From NCBI GenBank assembly GCA_958407555.1, contig CATYJC010000038.1, positions 1 to 14,461 of the forward strand: a stretch of DNA of 14,461 nt, written 5' to 3'. Shown here in pieces: positions 1 to 5,879 of this stretch. Made by a program: the position numbers and the translations under genes. The notes beneath the pieces are model-generated. The model was not told where the DNA came from. It searched no databases and saw only the letters and a list, made by a program, of their open reading frames with translations. Numbering within the stretch: the stretch's first letter is position 1; each line of letters starts with the position of its first letter. The stretch is from an uncultured Collinsella sp. Lineage in GTDB: Bacteria; Actinomycetota; Coriobacteriia; Coriobacteriales; Coriobacteriaceae.

Positions 1-1
1 C

Positions 2-649
2 AGCTCGCACGGGCTTTCGAGCTCGCTCGCATGGCGTATGGACGGCGTGACCGAGTACGTGCTCGAGGGCAACGTGAGCTACGCCGGTGCTGTCAAGACG
101 TGGCTGCGCGACGATCTGGAGCTCATCAATAACCCCGAGGAAGTTACCGACCTGTGCTACGCTGCCAATCCGGCGAGCCGCGTCTACTTTGTGCCGGCGT
201 TTACCGGTTTGGGCGCGCCGCACTGGGCGAGTGACGCCGAGGGCTGCGTCTTTGGCATGACGCGCACCACGGGTCGTGCGGAGTTCGTAAAGGCCGCCGA
301 CGAGTCGATCGCCTATCAGATCTTCGACGTCATCGATGCGATGGTCGAGGATTCGGGCGCGGCGCTGGCCGAGCTTCGTGTTGACGGCGGTCCCACGCGC
401 GACGCGTACCTGATGCAGTTTGAGAGCGACTTGGTTGGCTCGCCCATCCGCATCGCGAGCAATGACGAGATGAGCGGCCTGGGCGCGGCCTGGGCCTGCG
501 GCATTGCGCTGGGCATGTACACGCGCGGTGTCGTCGACGTCTACGGCGCCCGCGGCATCGTGGAGCCGTCGATGCCCGCCGACGAGCGCGCTAAAAAGAT
601 CGCCGGCTGGCGCCACGCCGTGAAATCAACGATTGCCTACACAGCCTAG
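2..649 (+). CDS. glpK: Glycerol kinase, C-terminal part (5' end outside window)
   Basis: This is the C-terminal 215 residues of an FGGY-family kinase, most likely glycerol kinase, which phosphorylates glycerol to sn-glycerol 3-phosphate with ATP in the cytoplasm. The reading frame is open from the window edge: residues before the first ATG (position 38) read GLSSSLAW, matching the family, so that ATG is internal and the real start lies upstream. Visible family signatures are ALEG-like LEGNVSYAGA, the stretch VPAFTGLGAPHW, ESIAYQ, and the FGGY C-terminal signature region around RVDGG, with MQF.SD following it. The C-terminus, GLGAAWACGIALGMY, matches the ATP-binding lobe. Substrate could be another polyol or sugar, since FGGY kinases are similar, but the FTGLGAPHW and LRVDGG motifs favour glycerol. 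A terminator-like hairpin follows at 688-725. Confidence 0.82.
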   Translation, partial: SSHGLSSSLAWRMDGVTEYVLEGNVSYAGAVKTWLRDDLELINNPEEVTDLCYAANPASRVYFVPAFTGLGAPHWASDAEGCVFGMTRTTGRAEFVKAADESIAYQIFDVIDAMVEDSGAALAELRVDGGPTRDAYLMQFESDLVGSPIRIASNDEMSGLGAAWACGIALGMYTRGVVDVYGARGIVEPSMPADERAKKIAGWRHAVKSTIAYTA

Positions 650-659
650 AATGGTTTTT

Positions 660-698
660 CTGGGACGGGGATTAAAAAATCATTGGTCCTCGTCCCAG
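660..698 (+). repeat. GGGACGGGG hairpin, first of a nested set
   Basis: Inverted repeat with arms 660-671 (CTGGGACGGGGA) and 687-698 (TCCTCGTCCCAG); all 12 positions pair if one G-U is allowed. The loop is 15 nt, A/T-rich. No T-run follows it directly. Its right arm is shared with the terminator-like hairpin at 688-725, so the two cannot form together. Confidence 0.6.
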
Positions 699-725
699 GT
701 AGTCAATTTGGGACGGGGCTTTTTT
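688..725 (+). terminator. Probable rho-independent terminator of glpK
   Basis: A 10-bp stem (688-697 CCTCGTCCCA with 709-718 TGGGACGGGG, one G-U) with an 11-nt loop is followed at once by C and six T (719-725). It lies about 40 nt after the glpK stop. Its left arm also pairs with 660-671 and its right arm with 767-776, so formation competes with two other hairpins. Confidence 0.6.
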
Positions 726-783
726 GACTGGTATGATTGGTGCGACCATTCGAACCAGCTAAAAGAGCCCGTCCCAATTTGAC
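702..783. repeat. Long inverted repeat spanning the luxS upstream region
   Basis: Arms 702-717 (GTCAATTTGGGACGGG) and 768-783 (CCCGTCCCAATTTGAC) pair at 15 of 16 positions. Additional T/A pairing continues inwards beyond 719. The enclosed 50 nt carries a candidate promoter -10. The layout (palindromic ends reading GTCAA.TTGGGACGGG, short internal segment) resembles a small repetitive or mobile palindromic element, but copy number in the genome cannot be seen here. Confidence 0.6.
708..737 (+). promoter_or_regulatory. Candidate luxS promoter
   Basis: TATGAT at 732-737 is preceded by TG one base upstream (729-730), giving an extended -10. A weak -35, TTGGGA at 708-713, sits 18 nt upstream. Transcription would start near 744, about 57 nt before luxS. 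The -35 lies inside the terminator stem of the upstream gene. The call rests on motif match only. Confidence 0.35.
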
Positions 784-800
784 TATCGAGAGGATCTGCC

Positions 801-1289
801 ATGGAGCGCATCGCGAGCTTTTCCGTTGACCATCTGCTGCTTGAGCCCGGCGTGTATGTGAGCCGCATCGACCGCGATCCGGCGACCGGCGCCGCCGTCA
901 CCACGTTTGACCTGCGCCTGACCACGCCCAACAAGGAGCCGGTCATGAACACGGCCGAGTGCCACACCATCGAGCACCTGGGCGCGACGTTCCTTCGCAA
1001 CCATGCCGAGTGGTCGAGCCGCATTGTCTACTTTGGGCCCATGGGCTGCCGCACGGGCTTTTACCTCGTCGTGTTTGGTGAGGTGACGAGCGAGGAGATT
1101 CTGTCGCTCGTGCGTGAGCTGTTCGAGTTTGTCGCCGGCTTTGAGGGCGATGTCCCCGGTGCCGCTCCCGAGGAGTGCGGTAACTATCTGGACCAGAACC
1201 TCCCCATGGCAAACTGGCTCGCACGCCGCTACCTCGACCGCGACCTGGCCGATATCGACGAGAAGCACCTGCATTATCAGCAGGCGTAA
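801..1289 (+). CDS. luxS: S-ribosylhomocysteine lyase LuxS (AI-2 synthesis)
   Basis: LuxS cleaves S-ribosylhomocysteine to homocysteine and DPD, the precursor of autoinducer-2, as a cytoplasmic homodimer in the activated methyl cycle. The 162-residue length is normal for the family. The metal-binding HxxEH motif is present (His55, Glu58, His59) and Cys126 in ECGNYLD supplies the third metal ligand. Cys83 in PMGCRTGFY is the catalytic cysteine. The start is supported by GAGAGG at 788-793, 7 nt before ATG. One detail: residue 132 is Gln where many LuxS proteins have His in the CGNYxxH stretch, which is probably tolerated. The gene stands alone, with its own terminator at 1319-1349 and no pfs or methionine gene next to it. 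Confidence 0.97.
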   Translation: MERIASFSVDHLLLEPGVYVSRIDRDPATGAAVTTFDLRLTTPNKEPVMNTAECHTIEHLGATFLRNHAEWSSRIVYFGPMGCRTGFYLVVFGEVTSEEILSLVRELFEFVAGFEGDVPGAAPEECGNYLDQNLPMANWLARRYLDRDLADIDEKHLHYQQA

Positions 1290-1318
1290 GGGCTTTATCG
1301 CCTAAAACGCACGGATTG

Positions 1319-1349
1319 GGCGCCTTCGCTTATGCGGGGGCGCCTTTTT
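1319..1349 (+). terminator. Rho-independent terminator of luxS
   Basis: An 11-bp stem pairs 1319-1329 with 1334-1344 (GGCGCC at both outer ends, two G-U pairs) around the tetraloop TTAT. Five T follow directly (1345-1349). It lies 30 nt after the luxS stop. Confidence 0.9.
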
Positions 1350-1398
1350 GTTGAGTGGTCAGGACGAGCGTTCAAAATCGCTCATGTTTGTTCTAGAA

Positions 1399-1424
1399 TG
1401 TTCGTATAGTCACATTTACGAACA
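1399..1424. promoter_or_regulatory. 26-bp palindromic operator candidate before the DUF4867 gene
   Basis: Perfect 8-bp arms TGTTCGTA (1399-1406) and TACGAACA (1417-1424) flank a 10-nt centre. TATAGT at 1405-1410 could be the -10, so a bound protein would cover the promoter. The right arm touches the AGGAG ribosome-binding site at 1424-1428. This spacing and symmetry fit a dimeric repressor of the DeoR, GntR or LacI type; which one is not determinable. A hairpin in the leader RNA is the alternative reading. Confidence 0.55.
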
Positions 1425-1433
1425 GGAGTGAAC

Positions 1434-2078
1434 ATGCATATCTACTCTGTCTCAGATCCCGAGTTCAAGTCCTATGGCCGCGTGTGGGATGACGTTCCGT
1501 CCAGCCTGACCGCTCCACTCGTCGAGGCACTCGCGGCTACGCCCATCCCCGAGGGCAGCAAATACGTGGCCTCCGCGCCCGAGCTCGAGGGCGTCAAGGA
1601 TGCCGACAAGCTGGGCTTTCTCATGTTTGGTGGCCGTTCCTTCCAGCTTGGCTGGTGCAACGGCCACAACACGCGTCTCAACTGCCTAGAGTATCACCGT
1701 GCCAGCGAGTTCAACCTGGGCGCGCGCGACTTTATCCTGCTCGTGGCGCATCGCTGGGAGATCGAGGACGGCAAGCTCGACACCGCTCAGGTCAAGGCGT
1801 TCCGCGTGCCGGCGGGCAAGGTTGTCGAGGTCTTCAACACCACGCTCCACTACACGCCGTGCATGGTCGACGACGGCGGCTTCCAGGTGATGGTGGCGCT
1901 GCCGGCGGGCACCAATGGCCCGCGCCCCGAGGCTGCAGCCGACATGCCTGCCGCTGGTGACAGCTACTGCTATTGGAAGGCCGACAAGTGGGTTCTCTGC
2001 CACGCCGACAGCCCCAAGGCAGCCGAAGGCGGCTACGTGGGCCTCATCGGAAAGAACCTCGACATCACCGTGGACTAG
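1434..2078 (+). CDS. DUF4867 family protein, probable cupin-like sugar-metabolism protein
   Basis: A 214-residue cytoplasmic protein without signal peptide or membrane segments. Its start (HIYSVSDPEFKSYGRVW) and overall pattern resemble the DUF4867 family of uncharacterised proteins often found near sugar catabolic genes in Firmicutes and Actinobacteria. The middle of the protein has a cupin-like arrangement: LNCLEYHRASEFN, then VPAGKVVEVFNTTLHYTPC, which could place His and Glu side chains at a metal site. The ATG at 1434 is preferred over GTG at 1428 because AGGAG (1424-1428) lies 5 nt before it. It is a single gene under a palindromic operator candidate, and palindromic repeats follow it. 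No enzymatic activity is established for the family as far as I know. The family name is recalled by eye, not by search. Confidence 0.75.
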   Translation: MHIYSVSDPEFKSYGRVWDDVPSSLTAPLVEALAATPIPEGSKYVASAPELEGVKDADKLGFLMFGGRSFQLGWCNGHNTRLNCLEYHRASEFNLGARDFILLVAHRWEIEDGKLDTAQVKAFRVPAGKVVEVFNTTLHYTPCMVDDGGFQVMVALPAGTNGPRPEAAADMPAAGDSYCYWKADKWVLCHADSPKAAEGGYVGLIGKNLDITVD

Positions 2079-2085
2079 AATCTTC

Positions 2086-2144
2086 TGTCTCAATCTGTAA
2101 CACCTAGCGGGCTAGATCGTCTCTACCTGTTACAGATTTAGACA
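2086..2144. repeat. Palindromic repeat unit 1 (TGTCTCAATCTGTAACA family)
   Basis: Arms 2086-2102 (TGTCTCAATCTGTAACA) and 2128-2144 (TGTTACAGATTTAGACA) pair at 16 of 17 positions around a 25-nt centre. A second unit of the same family, with the same centre length, begins 24 nt downstream. It lies 7 nt after the DUF4867 stop and could act as its terminator, although no T-run follows. Confidence 0.85.
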
Positions 2145-2168
2145 AACTGCAGGGGACAGGCCGAACAA

Positions 2169-2225
2169 TCTCAATCTGTAACACCAGGCCCGATTTTGGC
2201 CGTCTAACTGTTACAGATTGAGACA
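2169..2225. repeat. Palindromic repeat unit 2 (same family as 2086-2144)
   Basis: Arms 2169-2183 (TCTCAATCTGTAACA) and 2209-2223 (TGTTACAGATTGAGA) are perfectly complementary over 15 bp; the right arm continues as CA to 2225. The centre is again 25 nt. Arm sequence matches unit 1, while the centres differ (GCGGGCTAG against GGCCCGATTTTGGCC). The spacer between units contains GGGGACAGGC, which recurs at the next hairpin. Confidence 0.85.
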
Positions 2226-2231
2226 AACCGG

Positions 2232-2278
2232 GTCCAAGCCACCACAAAGGTGCCTGTCCCCTTTGTGGCGGCTTGGAC
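2232..2278. repeat. 19-bp-arm hairpin with GGACAGGC motifs
   Basis: Arms 2232-2250 (GTCCAAGCCACCACAAAGG) and 2260-2278 (CCTTTGTGGCGGCTTGGAC) pair fully with one G-U, around the 9-nt loop TGCCTGTCC. GGACAGGC occurs at 2275-2282 and, in reverse complement, at 2252-2259, and a related copy precedes repeat unit 2 at 2154-2161. The rest of the gap (2283-2359) shows no gene or further structure. Confidence 0.8.
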
Positions 2279-2359
2279 AGGCGGGTATCAAAAAGTGTCA
2301 GACGGGGTGGTTGCCGGGCGCCTGTACGCGAAAAGAAGTATCGGCCTGCGCCGTTGCCG

Positions 2360-2388
2360 TTGAGCGGTACCCCGTTTGCAGGGATACT
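2360..2388 (+). promoter_or_regulatory. Candidate promoter of the phospho-beta-glucosidase gene
   Basis: TTGAGC (2360-2365) and GATACT (2383-2388) are separated by 17 nt. Between and over them lies an imperfect 7-bp inverted repeat (GTACCCC 2367-2373, GGGATAC 2381-2387) that could be an operator. An alternative -10, TATGAT at 2394-2399, has no good -35. Confidence 0.35.
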
Positions 2389-2423
2389 GAGCTTATGATA
2401 ACAGCGTGCGAAAGGATTGATGC

Positions 2424-3854
2424 ATGGCTTTCCGTAATGACTTCCTGTGGGGTGGCGCAACGGCTGCCAACCAGTGCGAGGGCGCCTACAACGTGGACGG
2501 CCGCGGCCTTGCCAACGTGGACGTGGCTCCGCACGGCCCCGAGCGCTATGCGGTGGTCTCCGGCCAGCGTAAGATGCTCGACTTCGAGGACGGCTATTAC
2601 TATCCCGCGCAGACCGGCATCGATTTCTACCACCATTACAAGGAGGACATCGCTCTCTTTGCCGAGATGGGCTTTAAGACCTTCCGTATGAGCCTGGCTT
2701 GGACCCGCATCTTCCCCAACGGCGACGAGACCGAGCCCAACGAGGCTGGCCTGGCCTTCTACGAGGATGTGTTCCGCGAGTGCCAGGCGCACGGCATCGA
2801 GCCGCTCGTGACTATCACGCACTTCGACTGCCCGATTCATCTCATCAAGGAGTACGGCGGCTGGCGCAACCGCAAGCTCATCGACTTCTACAAGAATCTC
2901 GCGACCACGATCTTTACCCGCTACAAGGGCCTGGTGAAGTACTGGCTCACCTTTAACGAGATCAATATGATCTTGCACCTGCCGTTTATGGGTGCCGGCC
3001 TGGTCTTTGAGGAGGGCGAGAACAAGGAGGCCGTCGAGTACCTGGCCGCCCACAACGAGCTCGTCGCCAGCGCTTGGGCAACCAAGATTGCTCACGAGAT
3101 CGACCCCGAGATCAAGATCGGCTGCATGCTCGCCGCAGGTAGCTACTACCCCTACAGCTGCCGTCCGGGCGATGTACGCCAGGCGCAGCTCGATAACCAG
3201 GACAACTACTTCTTCGTCGACGTCCAGAGCCGCGGCTACTACCCGGCCTATGCCGTCAAGAAGCTCGAGCGTCTAGGCATCGATGTGGGCATGACCGAAG
3301 AGGATCGCGAGGTCCTGGCCGCCAACACCGTCGACTTCATCAGCTTTAGCTACTATAGCACCCGCTGCTCTGCCGGTGCCGACAACCCCGATGTCGAGAG
3401 GACCCAGGGCAACGCCTTCGCCGGCGCCAAGAACCCCTACCTGCAGCAGAGCCAGTGGGGCTGGGCCATCGATCCGCTGGGCTTTCGCATCACCCTCAAC
3501 GACCTGTACGATCGTTATCAGAAGCCGCTGTTTGTGGTCGAGAACGGCCTGGGCGCCAAGGATGTTGTCGAGGAGGACGGCTCCATCAACGACGACTACC
3601 GTATCGACTACCTGCGTCAGCACATCCAGACCATGCGCGACGCGGTGACCGAGGACGGCGTTGACCTGCTGGGCTACACCACCTGGGGCCCGATCGACCT
3701 GGTGTCTGCCGGCACGGGCGAGATGTCCAAGCGCTACGGCTTTATCTATGTGGATCGCGACGATGCGGGCAACGGTACCCTCAAGCGTTCCAAAAAGAAG
3801 AGCTTCGACTGGTACAAGCATGTCATTGAAACGAATGGTGAGGACCTATCCTAA
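2424..3854 (+). CDS. GH1 6-phospho-beta-glucosidase
   Basis: A 476-residue cytoplasmic family 1 glycoside hydrolase that hydrolyses 6-phospho-beta-glucosides, such as cellobiose 6-phosphate, after PTS import. The N-terminus FLWGGATAANQCEGAY is the family signature. The acid/base Glu179 lies in TFNEIN and the nucleophile Glu373 in FVVENGLG. Phosphate-binding residues typical of the phospho-sugar subgroup are present: Ser428, Lys436 and Tyr438 in SAGTGEMSKRYGF. Residue 429 is Ala rather than the Trp seen in 6-phospho-beta-galactosidases, favouring glucosides. Length is normal. ATG at 2424 has AAAGGA at 2411-2416, 7 nt upstream. No PTS transporter or BglG antiterminator lies next to it, so it depends on a transporter encoded elsewhere. 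BglA, BglH or AscB type cannot be decided. Confidence 0.95.
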   Translation: MAFRNDFLWGGATAANQCEGAYNVDGRGLANVDVAPHGPERYAVVSGQRKMLDFEDGYYYPAQTGIDFYHHYKEDIALFAEMGFKTFRMSLAWTRIFPNGDETEPNEAGLAFYEDVFRECQAHGIEPLVTITHFDCPIHLIKEYGGWRNRKLIDFYKNLATTIFTRYKGLVKYWLTFNEINMILHLPFMGAGLVFEEGENKEAVEYLAAHNELVASAWATKIAHEIDPEIKIGCMLAAGSYYPYSCRPGDVRQAQLDNQDNYFFVDVQSRGYYPAYAVKKLERLGIDVGMTEEDREVLAANTVDFISFSYYSTRCSAGADNPDVERTQGNAFAGAKNPYLQQSQWGWAIDPLGFRITLNDLYDRYQKPLFVVENGLGAKDVVEEDGSINDDYRIDYLRQHIQTMRDAVTEDGVDLLGYTTWGPIDLVSAGTGEMSKRYGFIYVDRDDAGNGTLKRSKKKSFDWYKHVIETNGEDLS

Positions 3855-3890
3855 GGAAGCTGAGACACTCAACTTCATAGCCTCCTAGCC

Positions 3891-3926
3891 AAGGCGCCCG
3901 GCGAGTATGCGCTCTCCGGGCGCCTT
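3891..3926 (+). terminator. Terminator-like hairpin after the phospho-beta-glucosidase gene
   Basis: A perfect 11-bp stem (AAGGCGCCCGG 3891-3901 with CCGGGCGCCTT 3916-3926) is extended inside by GAG/CTC pairing. It lies 36 nt after the stop. Only two T follow, so it is a strong hairpin with a weak U-tract. Confidence 0.7.
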
Positions 3927-3978
3927 GCCGTCTGCGGATTTTGGGACATGCGGCCCGCTTTTTCGACCTATCTGTCGG

Positions 3979-3984
3979 TACACT
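3979..3984 (+). promoter_or_regulatory. Possible -10 of the sensor operon
   Basis: TACACT lies 9 nt before ATG 3994 and just upstream of AAAGGG. No convincing -35 is visible at the right distance. If this is the -10, transcription would begin within a few bases of ATG 3994, implying a nearly leaderless mRNA or a start at ATG 4078 instead. Confidence 0.25.
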
Positions 3985-3993
3985 AAAGGGACT

Positions 3994-5877
3994 ATGGGTA
4001 CCCGCGAGCGACATATCGGCCACGCGGCCGCCCGGACCGCGCCGGTTGCGGATCCCAGGGGTGGCAGGCTCTTCGCCATGCCGCGATTCCTTGTTGGCAT
4101 AACACATCAGGTGTATCGTCATCGCGTCTTTGCTATCGCCGGCGCCATCACCGCACTGTTCCTCATGCTTTTGGCGGTCTTGCCGGCGCTGTTCGCCTTC
4201 GATCCCAAACTTTCTAACGTCGTGCCCGCCTATAGCGAGGTGTCCGAAGAGGTCGTGGATGCGCTCGCCCATTCGAGCTCTCTCCCGCTGCTTGTCGCCG
4301 CAATTGTATTTTCGATCTGGGGCGTATCGGTCTATCTGCGCTGTTTGGACTATGTGTTGCGCCGCCGCCTTGTTGCCATCGCCACCATCTGCGCCCTGTG
4401 GATGATCGAAGTCATTCTCAAGTACAAGTCGTTCACGCCGTTCTATGCCACCGTGCTGTGGTACCTGTACTACGTGCCCATGACGCTCATTCCGCTGCTC
4501 TACCAGTTGTGTGGTCTGCGCCTTGCGGGCCTGGAGCAACACCGTCTGGGTCGCCGCTACTGCGCTGCGCTGTGGATTGTGGCCATCCTGCTTATCGGAT
4601 TTGTGCTCACCAACGATTTTCACCAGCAGGTCTTCCACTTTGACCGTACAAGCGACACCTGGAGCAACGATTACACGTACGGCTGGGGTTATTTCGCCGT
4701 CCTCGTGTGGACGGCCTTTGACTTCGTGGCCTTTTTTATCCTGGTTGGTCGGTCCTCGTCCTTTCGCATCCAGCGTTTCTCGGGCACGGCGGCGCTCGTA
4801 CTGCTGGGTGGCGCATTCTTTGCCGTCTCGTATGTGTTGCGCGTGCCCTGGGCATGGAGGCTCAACTTTTCGCTCGTCTATTGCGTCCTGTGCGTGGTGG
4901 CGATGGAAATCTGTCTCGATTGCGGTGTCATTCCGTCGTATCACGACATCGCCGGCATCTTCGACACCTTGCCGCTCGACCTCAAAGTCCTAACGCGCGA
5001 CCTGCAGGAGGTCTATGCCACGCCAGTGTCAAAGCCAATGCCGGTAGGCGTGCGCGAGGAGTTGCGGACCCAGGAGCACGGCCGCGCCCATGCCTTTGCC
5101 GTGGCGTCCGATCCCAATGTGATGTACCGTGCCTTTCCGCTGCTGGGTGGATCGGCGCTGCTTGCCCAAGACGTGTCGGAGCTCAACGAGCTTAACCGTG
5201 AACTGGCACATCGTCGAATGGAGCTGCAGCGTCAAAACGAGCTGCTCGCCGCCGACTACGACCTTAAGACGCATTTGGCAGATCAAGAGGCCGAGACCTT
5301 GCTGGTCCAAGACGTGGACCAGGCGCTTGCCCGCGCGCTCGAAGAGATGTACGACCTGCTGGGCTCGCTGCCACCGTTGACCGACGAAGCGTCTTCGCAC
5401 GAGCGTTACCGCATGCTGCAGCGCGCCAAGATGCTCGTCGCCTATTGCAAGCGCAAGGGGTCGCTCACGTTGGCACAGCACGGGGAGAGCGGTTTTGATC
5501 GCGACCGCATTCAGCTCATCGCCAACGAGCTCGCAAGCGACCTGCGCACCATCGATATCGATTGCGCCTCGATTATCGCCATACGGCGCCCGTTGCACGC
5601 CAGTACGGTAAGCGCCCTGTACGACTGCGTGTATGACTTTGCGTTTTTTGCCTACACCACCGACCATCCGGCGCTTATGTATCACTTGGGCGACCATGAC
5701 CGATGCAGTGTCGAGCTGCGCGCCACGCTTTTTTCCAACGATGATGAAGATCTTTCGCAGACGCTCGCTGCGCAAGAGCTCGAAAGCGCTCTGCAAGGGC
5801 GCAGCGTGGCATACCGCCTTGAGGGCGAGCCCGGCCAGCTGCGCATGATCGTCTTGATGCCGAGGGCGGGTGAGTGA
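3994..5877 (+). CDS. Multi-TM sensor protein with degenerate histidine kinase domain
   Basis: Predicted inner-membrane protein of about 627 residues. The N-terminal half has some eight hydrophobic segments (about residues 43-310), including WYLYYVPMTLIPLLYQL and LTNDFHQQVFHF, which recall the 7TM region of sensor histidine kinases (HisKA_7TM type). A PAS-like stretch follows and ends in LLAQDVSELNELN. Next come a coiled coil (about 400-445) and a C-terminal GHKL-like fold. The expected kinase motifs are missing: Tyr453 (YDLLG) occupies the position of the partner's phosphoacceptor His (HDVIG), the N-box position reads YDFAFFAYT, and no glycine boxes are seen. It probably acts as a sensing partner of the next gene, which it overlaps or abuts. 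ATG 3994 follows AAAGGG closely; ATG 4078 is an alternative start. In-frame codons upstream of 3994 run into the preceding hairpin. Confidence 0.8.
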   Translation: MGTRERHIGHAAARTAPVADPRGGRLFAMPRFLVGITHQVYRHRVFAIAGAITALFLMLLAVLPALFAFDPKLSNVVPAYSEVSEEVVDALAHSSSLPLLVAAIVFSIWGVSVYLRCLDYVLRRRLVAIATICALWMIEVILKYKSFTPFYATVLWYLYYVPMTLIPLLYQLCGLRLAGLEQHRLGRRYCAALWIVAILLIGFVLTNDFHQQVFHFDRTSDTWSNDYTYGWGYFAVLVWTAFDFVAFFILVGRSSSFRIQRFSGTAALVLLGGAFFAVSYVLRVPWAWRLNFSLVYCVLCVVAMEICLDCGVIPSYHDIAGIFDTLPLDLKVLTRDLQEVYATPVSKPMPVGVREELRTQEHGRAHAFAVASDPNVMYRAFPLLGGSALLAQDVSELNELNRELAHRRMELQRQNELLAADYDLKTHLADQEAETLLVQDVDQALARALEEMYDLLGSLPPLTDEASSHERYRMLQRAKMLVAYCKRKGSLTLAQHGESGFDRDRIQLIANELASDLRTIDIDCASIIAIRRPLHASTVSALYDCVYDFAFFAYTTDHPALMYHLGDHDRCSVELRATLFSNDDEDLSQTLAAQELESALQGRSVAYRLEGEPGQLRMIVLMPRAGE

Positions 5878-5879
5878 CG

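Noticed and set aside
660..800. Known riboswitch (SAM or SAH) controlling luxS
   Set aside because: The conserved cores of these riboswitches are not visible; the structure is made of repeated GGGACGGG blocks.
2086..2278. CRISPR array
   Set aside because: Only two related units, each palindromic with long arms, and the spacing is not that of direct repeats with unique spacers; no cas genes are near.
2298..3095. - strand open frame opposite the phospho-beta-glucosidase gene
   Set aside because: Antisense shadow of a GH1 enzyme with both catalytic glutamates; no ribosome-binding site or domain.
3823..4944. Long - strand open frame opposite the sensor gene
   Set aside because: Its product is rich in His, Arg, Gly and Gln without any recognisable domain, and it runs antisense to a clear membrane protein. 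Such frames are common in GC-rich DNA.
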